A stretch of 64,000 bases of DNA from Dillenia suffruticosa (GCA_033439265.1 JAVTVX010000012.1:15969501-16033500); one strand, 5' to 3'. Numbered from the stretch's first letter, positions 1-11,140 are shown. A program made the numbers and translations. The notes: generated by a model from the sequence alone, not told the origin.

Positions 1-10
1 CGGTGATAAA

Positions 11-808
11 TTATAATTGCTTTAAACTCATTTCATTTGTAGTAATTTTGATTCTATCTCTCGAAAGTCCTTTGGTCAGTGGGTCAGCAAGATTACTACT
101 AGATCTCACATAGACAACTGTGATGATACCATCAGAAATCAATTGTCTAACATATTCATGTCTTAAAGCAATATGTCTAGATTTCCCATTGTAAATTTTG
201 TTGAATGCCCTAGACATAGTTGCTTCGCTGTCACAGTGTAAAGAGACCGCTGGCATTGGTTGTGGCCACAACTCTATTTCTATCAATAAGTTTCTTAGCC
301 ATTCTGCCTCTTTACCAGCTCCTGCTAATGCAACAAATTCTGACTCCATAGTCGAATGAGTAATACACGTCTGTTTCTTAGAGGCCCAAGAAATTTCTCC
401 TCCACCAAGTTTAAATATCCAACTAGACGTCGATTTGTTATCGCTAACACTAGTTATCCAACTAGCATCAGTGTAACCTTCTAGTACCGAAGGGAATTTG
501 TTATAAAATAATCCAAAAATTTTGGTTCTTTTAAGATAGCCAAGAACCCTTCCAATGGCTCTCCAATGATCTGCACTGGGATTATGTATAAATCTTGAAA
601 GTTTACATACTGCAAAAGCAATATCAGGCCTAGTGCAATGCATAGTATACATCAAACTACCAATTGCACTAGCATAGTCTAATTGACTTATGGACCTTCC
701 TGAATTTTCTATCAGTTTGTTAGAAACATCAAATGGGGTATTAACTTCCTTAATTCTCAAATAGTCAAATTTATTTTCCCTCCAACACACCATTTTAACC
801 AAATTCAA
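11..808 (-). mobile_element. Ty1/copia pol fragment: end of reverse transcriptase plus RNase H
   Basis: The minus strand encodes about 250 residues of copia polyprotein in one open frame. It runs from the end of the reverse transcriptase ([18 protein letters not shown], then [13 protein letters not shown]) into RNase H. The RNase H catalytic acidic residues are visible in YTDASW, MESEF and HCDSEA, and a LADPLTKGL tail precedes the stop at 11-13. The first residues (to about 775) are not copia: the frame is entered from LTR-like sequence beginning TGTTGGAGG on the minus strand. The N-terminal gag, protease, integrase and most of RT are therefore missing, probably by internal deletion. The lack of frameshifts suggests a fairly recent insertion. 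The style resembles Tork/TNT1-type elements (inference). It is a different lineage from the three copia elements further right. Confidence 0.9.
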
Positions 809-890
809 ATGGTTTCAAATTTGATGGGTTATATACCCATCACATTCTCTTCAACTTTTCAATGTGGGACAAATACCCATTACATATTAC
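774..890 (-). repeat. LTR-like fragment next to the copia pol remnant
   Basis: About 55 bp around 774-830 is repeated near 2,713-2,770 (shared core CAAATTTGAAAC, ATTTGAATTT and TGTTGGAGG on the minus strand). Further out, 829-870 holds a palindromic ATGGGTATATAACCCAT and CCCACATTGAAAA, which is common near the start of plant copia LTRs. It is probably the truncated 5-prime LTR of the element whose RNase H follows. The boundary is approximate. Confidence 0.45.
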
Positions 891-913
891 AAACTATATT
901 TAACAATGCATAC

Positions 914-2010
914 CTAGGAAATCCATGAGAATTCATAATCAAATCATGGCAAATACCACGATCAGAAAATAGGAAATCTTCCTGTTGAGTTATTGCTCCA
1001 CAAACACCTTTTTGTCCATGTCTGCTGCGGAATTTATCACCACCTGATAGGTCAACTGGAATGAGGCCATGAGAACTACAATATATCCGGTCCATACATA
1101 TATGGATAAATAAAATATTAATACATACATATATAAAAGAATAAAAAAACACTAGCCTTTGGTCTACGAGTATGGCGAATTATAAGTTTAATGCATAAGC
1201 CTTTTTCTGGATGAGCAGAGAGAGCGACTCTATCTACTACACTTGTCTTCCCTTCAGGACACTTGTATGTAAGCCTACAAGGCTTATATGCACTACAAGT
1301 GGTAAAGTCGCTAAAAAACATAGCATAGAAGTAAAATTACGTAATATCTTAACAAAACTGCAATCGACTGATGTGTCTAGCAATGCCATGGGATTTGAAA
1401 TAGTTTCTTTCGCATTGATAGGAGACTCTCTATTGATATATATGCCTTTTGATCTAATTATTTCACTAGGGGAAGCCAATCCATCATCGTCCAATGTCTA
1501 CAAAATTAGAAATCCAAAATGCAACAAAACAGCCAAAAAATTATCAAATAAGAGAAGATCCAGCATATAAGGGCAGCATAATGCATGAGTTTCCTGCTGC
1601 TGTAGGCTTTGGGCTCTGGAAATGGTTTTATATAGACAAGCCTTGCACCAATAACTAGGGAAGTATTTCCAGGCTTGGAGGAATATGACCATACGTTTAA
1701 CACGAATAATACTAATTATTTACCTACATCCTTTCTGCATCATATCCAACTCTATTGGGCCTAACAATTCTGTCTCTTGTTCTATTATTATATTATTGAT
1801 TGTATGCAGTAACTCTGTTCAAGGGAGAAACCATAACAATACTTGTGTTACAAATCAAACAAGGCTGTTTAAATTCAATTGAATCTAATTACAACCATGA
1901 GGAATAACAATCAATGCAAATTTTTACCTTTTCATAACAACGTAATTGCCAAAACCAAGATCAAGTGATGATTTATTCATGACAATAGCATCCTCCATGT
2001 CATAGCCACT
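914..2010 (-). pseudogene. NRPC2: NRPC2 (RNA polymerase III second-largest subunit) gene fragment, 4 exons
   Basis: Four exons of the Pol III RPC2-type subunit lie on the minus strand with introns kept. 1,928-2,010 reads GYDMEDAIVMNKSSLD and ends at a GTAAAA donor. About 1,375-1,497 reads DDDGLASPSEIIR and INRESPIN. 1,157-1,292 reads YKPCRLTYKCPEGKT, VVDRVALS and IRHTRRPK. 914-1,043 reads [15 protein letters not shown] and [13 protein letters not shown], with a GTATGC donor. The order matches the C-terminal half of the family protein (catalytic hybrid-binding region). The copy is dead: the third exon ends in GC instead of GT, one base is lost at the exon 3/4 join, and the first exon is cut mid-exon by the SERK junction at about 2,011. 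Kept introns mean it arose as a DNA copy, not through mRNA. Confidence 0.85.
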
Positions 2011-2011
2011 A

Positions 2012-2105
2012 CCCAGTGACGAGTTCAAGGAGCATCACCCCATACCCAAAAACATGATTTTCTAGAGGGGAGGTACTCTGGAGCAATATGCCCTATAGTG
2101 CCACA
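2012..2105 (-). pseudogene. SERK-type LRR receptor kinase exon fragment (copy 1)
   Basis: The minus strand reads [15 protein letters not shown], then a short gap, then FGYGVM.LELVTG in a shifted frame. This is subdomain VIII-IX of somatic-embryogenesis receptor kinases (family pattern [21 protein letters not shown] followed by VFGYGVMLLELITGQ). It lacks the SEKTD stretch, as does the copy at 31 kb. It stops abruptly at ELVTG and continues directly into an NRPC2 exon, so the join is exon to exon in the same orientation. Non-functional. Confidence 0.75.
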
Positions 2106-2770
2106 TGATGGGAAAATTTGAAGGATTTCGAAAATGCAAAATTTGAAGGGACTTGCACGTGAAATAATTACTATCCTTAAGAAAATTATACCCCCACTAT
2201 GTTACTGGCTGGATTGACGACAAATTCTTTCAGAATATGCAAGTTGAAACAGAAATTTGAGACAACAAAATCTTAAATTTCTCTCGAGAACAAAAAAAAA
2301 ACAAAAAAAAAATCAGAAAATGAAGATTTTTTTTTTTTTTTTGCTAATGATATAAAATTTTGAAGTAAGTTTTCCCAATGGTAAGAGAGAGTATTTATAA
2401 AAAATAAAGGCTTGCAATTATAAGATATCCCTTCATTTAAAGGGCATGATGAATATGTCTTTTTTATTTAAAAAAAAAACCATATGTTTATTCAAGAGCC
2501 TTCACTTGATTATTAGAAAATGACATTTTAATTAAAAGATATCAATTTATTTAATTTTCAAATTTGTGTTTTTGAATAAAATAATAAATAATTGAATTGG
2601 CACTTATTTTCTAATGCCCAAGTGCCCCAAGTGCCCCAAGTGCCGTGCCATATCTTTGACCTTTAAATAATTATTTATTTTTATTTTTTTAAGGGTCATT
2701 TGATAAAAATTACATTTTTCCTCCAACACATTATTTCAACTAAATTCAAATAGTTTCAAATTTGATAGAA
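2106..2770 (-). repeat. LTR-like sequence, copy 1 (paired with 31,138-31,690)
   Basis: Read on the minus strand, this begins near TGTTGGAGGAAAAATG and holds a TATA-like TTTATAAATACTCTC about 340 bp in. It ends where SERK coding sequence starts. The same sequence with substitutions lies at 31,138-31,690, also minus and also abutting a SERK exon. The TG start and internal TATA suggest an LTR. I see no primer-binding site between it and the SERK sequence, so LTR status is inference. Confidence 0.5.
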
Positions 2771-2778
2771 ATGCACAA

Positions 2779-2815
2779 ACATAGATTAGACATGTAACCG
2801 GGCCAGGCCGGGCCC
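2779..2815 (+). repeat. hAT left terminal inverted repeat with 8-bp target duplication
   Basis: 2,779-2,786 is ACATAGAT and the element starts at 2,787 with TAGACATGTAACCGGGCC. The right end, read inward on the minus strand, is TAGACATGTGCCCGGCCC followed by flank ACAGAGAT. Nine terminal bases are identical and the target duplications match at 7 of 8. Subterminal GGGCCGGGC-type repeats occur at both ends, as is common in hAT elements. Confidence 0.75.
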
Positions 2816-3189
2816 AGCCCGGCCTATTGAACCGGAACCGCCGGGCCCAGTTCGGCCCGGATTTTTATTTTTTTTTTTCTATTGCCCTTTTTTATTTTTT
2901 TTGTAACTCTATTTTTTAATTCTATTTTATTTTTGTAACTCTATTTTTATAACTTTATTGTTGTTTTGTTTTTTATTTTCTTGTAATGATTTATTTTTTT
3001 TTTAATTCATATTTTATAAAAAAATAAATTAAAAATTAGAGACACAAAATTTTTAGAGTGGTTCTACCAAATTCGGTATACGTTTACTACCAAACTCATC
3101 ACTTGGATTTTAAAATCCACTAATTTGTTTTGTTACATTATTTTGATTTTTACATCATTTTGATTTTTTTTTGTTACATTATTCTTTTT

Positions 3190-4690
3190 CTTCTTCTTCT
3201 TCTTCTTCTACTTCTTGTTCATCATCTTCCGAGACATTCATGATTCCTTGCATTCTTTTTTCTCCATCCTTCCAATCTTTAATGCAAATTAAGATTTATA
3301 AAGTGTCATCCACTAAATTTGTACATTTTTCGGTTAACACTCGACCACCTGCACTAAAAACACTTTTCGATGATACTGTGAATACCGGAATGGTTAGTAC
3401 ATTTTTAGTCACTTGGGCCAAAATTGGATAATACGATACATTATTTTTCCACCAACCTAATATATCATATAAATCTGTATTATCAAAACCTTCTAATTTA
3501 GGTGTTTGTTTATATAAAAATAATTTATTAAATGATTATGTCGAAATTCTTTATTTTTTTCCTAATATGTGTAAAGGATTAAATGAAAATAAAAATAATT
3601 GAGTGTTATTACTACTACTACTACCTACATTATTAGTATTTAAATTATTTTTTTCTTTTTCATATGGTTCAAATATTGTTTGTAAAGTATGAGAGTTTGT
3701 TGTTTTAAAAAATGTGGGTTAATAGACGCTTCTGATGGAAAAGTTTATGCAAAACAATCTATTAACATTTCAGCACCTTCAACTTTAACATGTGGATCTA
3801 ATACACTTGCAACTAAATATAAAATTGTAATTTTTTCATAATATTTTAAAAATTTTGTTTTCATAGAAATAACAATTTCACCAAATTTTTCTTCATTTTC
3901 AAATTTATTAAATACATAAATAATTTTACAAAAATTTGATAACACTAAATGAATAGTTAGATAATAATATCTGAAAAATAAATTCATAAATAAAAATTTT
4001 TCAATAATTTAGTAAATGTAAACACAAAATCGAAAGTATTATTATCAATAAAACTATATTCGTAATTTGAATTTGTAAATTCAATTAAAATAATTTTAAA
4101 AGAAAGTACACCTTGTAACATGTCATATGTTAAATTCCACCTATTGTCACATTCCATTTTAAATTTTTTATATTTTTTATTATATAACAAATATAATTGT
4201 CTAATTTCTTGAGTTTTTGTAGAAAAATTTCTTATTTGATGAATTAAATCGCGAATAGATTTTAAAAATAGTTCTCTCATTGTTAAATCATTCTTAACAC
4301 ATAAATTAATTATATGGTATGCACATCTAATATGAAAAAAAGTTCCATTTAAATTTGTGTTTAAAGAATTTTTTAAACTAGTAACCGCAGTAATATTAGC
4401 CGAAACATTATCATATGAAATAGAAAAAATTCTATCACTTATTCCATAGTTATAAATAATATTTGAAATTATTCTAACTATATATGCACCGGAATGTGGA
4501 AACTCCCAACACTGAAAAGCTAAAATTCTTTTTTCTAAATACCATGAATTATTTATCAAATGACATGTTACACAATATAATATTCTTTTTTATGTTTATT
4601 TTTCCAACTATCCGAAATTAATGAAAATTTACAATCACTAGTCATAAATTGTGTAATTATACCATTTTTTAATTCTTGATATCTATCTAA
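3190..4690 (-). pseudogene. hAT transposase remnant (RNase H-like core and C-terminal dimerisation region)
   Basis: Read from high to low coordinates. 4,690-4,560 resembles the DIW region (SDCKFSLISDSW). 4,559-3,984 is an open frame with ISYDNVSANITAV, HIRCAYHIINLCVKN and ECDNRWNLTYDML, typical of the catalytic core in RICESLEEPER/DAYSLEEPER-type transposases. 3,987-3,745 includes YLVASVLDPHVK. 3,450-3,190 is the dimerisation region (WWKNN..YYPILAQVTK, SSKSVFSAGGRVL, LICIKDW) followed by an acidic Glu-rich tail. Breaks are a stop near 3,984, a frame change before the dimerisation region, and a TAA after DDTL. The N-terminus is absent. It cannot make active transposase. The segment is AT-rich throughout. 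Confidence 0.85.
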
Positions 4691-4699
4691 TGTTACTAC

Positions 4700-4843
4700 A
4701 ATAATGTTTTTCTTTATGTGAATCATAACTCCCGTAGGAGTTATTTTTTAGAGTAAAATTAGGGGAGAGTGGGGTAATGGGTAACTACCCATTACCCCTT
4801 TTTTTTTGAAATTTAAATAGCCCCACGTGGGCATTACTCAACA
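4700..4843 (-). repeat. copia-1 3-prime LTR, truncated
   Basis: Closely matches 11,420-11,564. On the minus strand it starts TGTTGAGTAATG directly after the PPT and is cut after about 144 of 424 bp, where hAT sequence resumes. It keeps the palindromic G-box CCCACGTGGG (4,822-4,831), a TATA-like TATTTAAAT, and an inverted repeat at 4,771-4,798. Confidence 0.85.
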
Positions 4844-4854
4844 TCTCCCACTTG
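4844..4854 (-). other. copia-1 polypurine tract
   Basis: The minus strand reads GCAAGTGGGAGA immediately before the LTR start TGTTGAG. This is the usual plus-strand priming site position in copia elements. Copia-3 has the degenerate equivalent GCAAGTACGAAA at about 59,727-59,738. Confidence 0.7.
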
Positions 4855-6014
4855 CACACGAGGGCATTTTATTTTCGTCATGAGATCACAACTCATGCAA
4901 TCCACCATATCACCCTACAGGGTTTTCATACAAGGTTGGACGTCGTGCGACTAGCGAGTACACCTGCAAACAAAAACTCCTCGACACACCTGTTAAGATG
5001 ATCGAGTAGTCACCGTTAATATCATAAGAAAGCTCGTCGTACCCCAGATCCAAGACTAATTACATTCATCGAGTTACTTTTCTCACCGAAAGTAATCCCC
5101 AGCTATCACTCGACTATGTATTCGCTATCATGTTCAAATCCCTACATGGATGAACATAAAAGACCGGTCGGTGAATACAACATAACAATGCAATGTCAAT
5201 TGGTCTTCATTTTCCCAAACTCGAATCTATCGATCTCAATTCGGCTGCTTTCCTAAACCTGTCCCTCAGACCTCAATTTATCTTGCGGGCCATTGGTAAA
5301 CAGACTAAAATAGCAAACACTGAATCATGATCTCAAGAGACAGCCGAAAGTAATAAGGGCATAAGAGATCCCACCCAATGGATCTCGAATCTCACACAGC
5401 GGGGCTTAGGGATAAGTTTTAAATTATTGTCTCAAGTAATATAGCTCCCACTATCCCAAGTCGTCTTTTCACACGTGGTATGAAAACACGTGCCATAGTG
5501 TTACTCCCCCATCTCTCAGAAGGGCATATGTCAGATTTCTCTAACACTGTGCAGGTACGAGGACACAGTCTACACATAAGACTTTACCTAAAGATCTCAA
5601 AAAGAGTACCTATGAGACAATATCACAAATTACAGGTGATATCCGATATCTCAAACCTGGCTTCTCACAGGCAACATGGATGTGGGTACTTCCATGTCGG
5701 TCATATCGCATATGACCTCATCCTGAACACGTATCAGGGCGACTTATGTTCTAGCAGGGCCACTCTCAAAACCTCTTACAGTTAGAAACCGTCTCATCCC
5801 CGCTCACTCAGAGCCGGAGGTGGTCACTCGTGTGAGAGAGTCGATCTCGCCTGCCCGACATATCTATTATCACAAACAGAACATATATATGATAATTAAA
5901 AATAAGTGCATTAATGGAAAATATAATACAAAAGTGACTGAATAATGCACTATAATCATATATATATATAATCAATAAGCATCAACGTCATCATTAAGTA
6001 CAAACTGAGAAATG
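4855..6014 (-). other. copia-1 long 3-prime non-coding region
   Basis: There are 1.15 kb between the pol stop and the PPT, without an open frame on the element's own strand. Copia-3 has an equally long, clearly related region (58,636-59,738), including stretches around TGAGGTCATATGCGATATG. An imperfectly conserved palindrome lies at 5,699-5,717 (GGTCATAT-CGC-ATATGACC). A 101-codon frame on the + strand (5,480-5,785) is antisense to the element; I regard it as chance. Copia elements usually have a short region here, so its conservation hints at an RNA-level role (inference). Confidence 0.6.
5699..5717. repeat. Palindrome in copia-1 3-prime region
   Basis: GGTCATAT and ATATGACC arms (8 bp, perfect) around a CGC loop. 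Copia-3 has the same structure at 58,906-58,924 with one arm mismatch. Confidence 0.75.
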
Positions 6015-9000
6015 TCAGTAGATATTCAAACCCAATAACTCTCTATGCCCAAAAAAAGAGTCTCTAGTGATGGGTTTGGTGAAGGGGTCAGCCACCATGC
6101 TGTGTGTCGAAATGTACTTGACGGTCACTTCATCCTTCTCGATGATGTCTCTAACATAATGGTATCTGGTGTCGATGTGTTTAGTCCTACTATGAAACTT
6201 AGGGTCTCGAGTGTAAGCGATAGCGGCCTGATTATCACAATAAATCATTACAGGTCTCCCACTATCCACTACAATCCCTAAGTCATTCAGTAGTCTCCGG
6301 AGCCAAACACTTTCCTGAATTGCAACTGAGCACGCCACGAACTCAGCCTCCATCGTAGATAGAGCAACACAGGTTTGCTTCTTACTGCTCCAAGAGATAG
6401 CTCCGCCATTGAGCAAGAAAGTAAAACCTGACGTCGATTTGCGTTTATCCAAATCACCTCCTCAGTCGGCGTCCGAATAGCCCACAACGCGCAAATCGCC
6501 TCCTCCGTAACTCAAGGAGAAGTTTGCAGTTCCTTTTAGATATCGGAAAATCCTTTTCACTGCTCTCCAGTGACCCCTTCCAGGATTTGCCTGATATCTG
6601 CTCACCAGACCAACTGCATAACAAATGTCCGGTTTAGTACACAACATTGCGTACATCAAACTTCCCACTGCACTGGAATAAGGTACTTTACTCATTTCCC
6701 TTACTTCTTCCTGAGTTTTCGGACACATGTCCAGGCTCAGGCCTTCACCTTTGGCGATCGGAGTATCTATGGGATTACAATCATTCATCCCAAAACGCTC
6801 GAGAATTTTCTTAATGTAGGTCTCTTGTGAAAGAGCCAACATCTTTCTCGAGCGATCCCTCTGGATCTTAACTCCAAGGATGAATTTAGCTTCACTCATG
6901 TCTTTCATGTCGAAACTGGATGACAACCATGCTTTGATGGTCTTTAAATACTTAATGTTGTTCCCAGCCAACATTATGTCATCCACATACAACGACAGAA
7001 TCACAAAAGAGTTATCAAAACCAATCAAATAGACACAATGATCCTCCTTAATCATCGTAAAACCGTAAGATATAACCTCCTCGTGAAATCTTAGGTACCA
7101 CCGCCTGGATGATTGCTTTAGACCATATATCGACTTCCGAAGTTGACAGACCTTGTCCTCTTGACCTACCAGAACAAACCCAGGGGGCTGTTCCATGTAG
7201 ATCTCCTCATCCAGGCTCCCGTTAAGAAAAGCGGTCTTAACGTCCATCTGGTGTAACTCAAGATCCATACTAGCGACAATCGCCAAAAGTAAATGGATCG
7301 AAGTAAATTTGACTACTGGAGAGAAAGTCTCCTCGTAGTCAATGCCCTTGGTCTGCGTGTAACCCTTGGCTACCAGACGGGCCTTATACCTCTCAATCGA
7401 TCCGTCGGCCTTTCTTTTAATTTTGAAAACCCACTTGTTTCCAATGGCCTTTCTTTCCTCAGGTAAGTCAACTAGCTCCCAGACTTCGTTGACTCTCATT
7501 GATTCCATTTCCTCATGCATGGCCTGTAACCATTGGTCCTTTGCTGAACCCTCAAGAGCCTCCTGTGCAGTCCTTGGCTCTTCATCGTCCTCAGGAGTCA
7601 CAATGAGGATCTCATCCTCAATCGGGAAACGGCGACGTGGCACTTGTCCCCGACTACTCCTTCGAGGAGAGAGAGGTCCCACACCTTGAGATGGATTGCT
7701 CCCACTAGGATCAAGATCCATAATCGGCTCTTGAATCTCGTCACTGGGTTCGGTTGAGCCACTAGGCTCATCCATCTCGTAAAAGGTGAGATCTCGATCG
7801 ATTTCTCCTCTTTTAGGGAAATCACTCTCGAGAATTGTGATATCACGAGACTCTATCTCGGTGACAGTACCGTCCGTATGTTCTCCTAGGAACACATATC
7901 CTTTGGATTGTTCAGAATATCTAATAAAGATACACTTCTTTCCTCGCGGGCCTAACTTGTCGTACTGATGCGAGGAATCACGAACATACGCAGCGCAACC
8001 CCATGGCCTCAAGTGGCTAAGGTCAGGCTGTCTCCCTGTCCAAAGCTCGTATGGGGTGCTAACTACAGACTTTGTCAGAACACGGTTAAGGACGTAGGCC
8101 GCAGTCAACAACGCATCCCCCCAATGGGAGATAGGTAGGTTGGTTTGTGCCATCATCGACCTCACCATCTCCAACAGAGTCCTATTCCTTCTCTCGGCTA
8201 CTCCGTTCTATTGAGGAGTAGCAGGAATAGTTAACTGTCTCGTAATACCTCTATCGGAACACAGCTCTTTAAATTGCTCAGACAGATACTCGCACCCCCT
8301 ATCGGTTCTGAGAGTTTTCACCCTCAAGTCTAGCTGATTTTCAACCTCACTGATAAACCTCCTGAAGCATTCTAGTGCCTCAGACTTGTGTGAGATCAGG
8401 TAGACGTAACCGAAACGCGTGTAATCATCTATAAACGTAATAAAATACGTGGCTCCGTTTTGAGCTCTCATATTCATGGGTCCGCAAATATCGGAATGGA
8501 CCAATTGCAATGGAGTTTCAGCTCTCATTGCTTTCCCAAATGGTTTTCTAGTGGCTTTGCCCGCAAGACAAAACTCACATATGGGCAACTGGACCTTGGT
8601 TAGCGGGCCCAGCAGGCCATTCGTAGCTAACCGGGCCATCCTCTCTTGCCCTATGTGGCCAAGCCTACTATGCCATACATTCACATCATCTACTACACTA
8701 TCTGATGCAAAAGCAATAGTAGAAGAAGAATAAATCTCATAAGATGAAATCATATCCAGTACATAAAGTCCCTCATGGACCAAACCGGAACAAATTAAAG
8801 AACTGTCATAAGTAATGGAAACTCTAGAGTTTCCCAACAACACTGAATATCCTAACAAATCCAAACATCGGACAGATACTAGATTCTGCCTAATCTCAAG
8901 AGCATACAAAATATCATGAAAATATAAAACTTGGTCACTTCGTAGCAATAGTTTGCAAGTGCCAATTCCTTTCACTTCCACGAATGCTCCATTCCCCACG

Positions 9001-10012
9001 TACAGCCTCCTCGCCTGGGGACTTAAACGGCGGAACTCCACGTATGCGCTCCTGTCTCGAGCTACATGGTCCGTGGCTCCTGAATCTACAATCCACAAAG
9101 GAGAAGAGTTAATGAGCATCACACTAGATGACACGTAACTCAAACCATGTAAAGAAGAAGGACATACCTTTCGCTCGCCACACTCGCGTGCGAAATACCC
9201 AAGCTTGCCACAAACATAGCATTGGACTTTGCGCTTATCGAGCTCCTTCTTCTTGCGCTTCTGTCCTTTGTCGTCGGTCTTGGCAGGTTGCTTCTTCTTG
9301 CCTTGGCCCTTGGCCTTCTTCTCATGCTTGTGCCACTTGCGCTTTAAACCCCGGGAGCCCTTACTCGACTCCGCAAAATTAGCATGAGCAGAAGAAGACC
9401 TAGCCACCTCCTGACACTCCTCCTCGAGCTCACAGTGCCTACTCACGTCTATGAAAGTATGAATACTCTCAGTGTGCGTGAGATAGGTTTTAACCACATC
9501 CCAGGAGTCAGGCAAGGACTGGATCACACCCAGTACCTGAAGCTTTTAGACATCGGCTCTCCCATATTCTTTAGAGAGGCGATCATACTCGACATGTGCA
9601 TTAAATGCTGTTTCATTGTATGATCGTGCCTCTTCTTATAAGTGATGAACTTATAGGTCAGCATCCTCAACTTAGGAGCTAACGGGGCGCCATATTGCTC
9701 TCTTAGAGCATGCCAGATCGACTATGCAGTAGGATACTGCTCGTAAATCGGAATCAGCTCATCATGCATGCAGCTAAGAAGGATCACCCTCGCTTGGCTA
9801 TCCTTCTTTTTCCAAGCATGATACACCTCTTAATCCCGTCGTGCTTGTGCCGTGGAACCCTCCCCGGGGTCCACCATCTCGTTCTTAAGAACTTCTCCGA
9901 GTTCTTGTTCCTCGAAGACAAACTGAACCTTTCGGTGCCAAATATCATAATTATCACCGTTCAGTTTATCTCCCTTAACGAGATCTAGTACGACAGTTTT
10001 CGTAACAGACAT
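6015..10012 (-). pseudogene. copia-1 gag-pol polyprotein, interrupted by stops and one frameshift
   Basis: About 1,330 codons on the minus strand from ATG at 10,012 (MSVTKTVVLDLVKGDKLNG). Domains in order: gag (10,012 to about 9,260) with a CCHC knuckle CYVCGKLGYFARECGE near 9,190-9,235; protease around 9,090 (WIVDSGATDHV); integrase from about 8,690 (WHSRLGHIGQERM, CEFCLAGKATRKPFG, HSDICGPM, DRGCEY, then NGVAERRNR); reverse transcriptase about 7,480-6,700 ([33 protein letters not shown]); RNase H to LLGLNIY at 6,018. Breaks: TAA at 9,830-9,832, TAG at 9,722-9,724, a frameshift near 9,540, TAG at 8,208-8,210 just before NGVAE, and TGA at 6,462-6,464 replacing the Trp after YSDAD. Active-site motifs survive, so damage is light. 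Not translatable as one protein. Confidence 0.92.
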
Positions 10013-11123
10013 GTCTCTGTCACACAGAAAAAGAGACGTCAGTGACTAATAATACTTATTTTCACAATTTCGTACACCCTACGAATTAACAATCCAAAAT
10101 GAATCGAGTATTGATCCCAAAGTAAGCATATGAGTCAACGGACACCATACACCACAACCCGGGATCTCATCTCTTTATCCGGACTTTAATTCGGCGCACA
10201 AAATCCCACAAATAGTCACAAATTTCCTCATAGGACCCAAAAAAAAAATTGAAAAAATCAATTTTGGACGACCTGACGCGCCGCCGAGGTCCCCACATGC
10301 CGCCACGCACCGGCGGCGCGTCTGCAGGCCCTGCCATGCGCCTTCACGGGCTGGCAGGAGCCTGGATCACGTGCCAGACGTGCGGTGAGCTCTTCACGCG
10401 CTGCCACGCGCCTGTCGTGGCTCGGCTCACGCGGGGCGCGTGTCTCACGCGCGCCCAGTCTCGGCGCGTTCTCACGCGCTCTCACGCGCGGAGCCAAGTC
10501 AGCGGGTCGGTCAAACGGGTCAGGGTGACCCGACTGTGGTTAACGGGTCGGGTTAGACCCGACACGTGTCGGGTCGTGGGTCGATGCTTGACCGGCCCGA
10601 CCCGCCCCGACCCCCGCACCCGGTTCCGGACCGCTCACGCTCCTTACTCGCGCGTGATGTGCACGCGCCCGTGTGACGCATTTCTGGGTGCGTGTGAAGC
10701 ACGCACCCGCGGGTCTGGAGCTCATCTTCCTTACCCGACGGGTCTGCAACTGAGTTTTTCGACCCGGTTTTCCGAAAACCCAATTTTCGATATAAACAAC
10801 ATGCAATATATATGTCAAAATGTAGATCTACAGAGACAAACATAGATCTACCATTTTCATGCTCTGATTTGACCTAAAACTCGCCAAATCTGGGGTTGAA
10901 GGGTTCGGTCACTATTCACAGCCGAATGCTTCAACCGGAATTTTCTTAACCCTATCGTGCTCAGAAAATTACGAAAAAATTATTTTCGTGTTCTACGTGA
11001 GTTGGGTAACACAGTGGTATAATCGGATTCACGAAATTCATTCGTGATCCGAACCTCAAATTTTATACCCTATATTTTTATACCCAAATTAAATTCCAAA
11101 AAATTATTTAGAAATATATCTAA
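10013..11123 (-). other. copia-1 5-prime leader, GC-rich in its middle
   Basis: Untranslated leader between PBS and gag ATG. The outer part (about 10,860-11,123) is AT-rich and related to the copia-3 leader: both carry a GTGAATCCGAT..TACCA block. About 10,260-10,760 is strikingly GC-rich with repeated CACGCGC and GGGTCGG/CCGACCC blocks and a perfect 20-bp palindrome. Open frames on both strands here come from base composition only. The copia-3 leader has a similar GC-rich block at 54,090-54,410. Confidence 0.65.
10556..10575. repeat. Perfect 20-bp palindrome in copia-1 leader
   Basis: GACCCGACACGTGTCGGGTC is identical to its reverse complement. It is surrounded by further GGGTCGG and GACCC repeats that could extend the fold. 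Confidence 0.9.
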
Positions 11124-11139
11124 CCTGGCTCTGATACCA
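11124..11139 (-). other. copia-1 primer-binding site (initiator tRNA-Met type)
   Basis: The minus strand reads TGGTATCAGAGCCAGG, one base after the LTR end TAATCTAACA. TGGTATCAGAGC is the standard plant copia match to initiator tRNA-Met. Confidence 0.9.
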
Positions 11140-11140
11140 A

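Noticed and set aside
5480..5785. 101-codon plus-strand frame in the copia-1 3-prime region
   Set aside because: Antisense to the element, no motif, and not kept open in copia-3.
10249..10845. 198-codon Arg-rich plus-strand frame and overlapping minus frames
   Set aside because: Lies in the GC-rich copia-1 leader, antisense to the element; GC-rich DNA lacks stops by composition.
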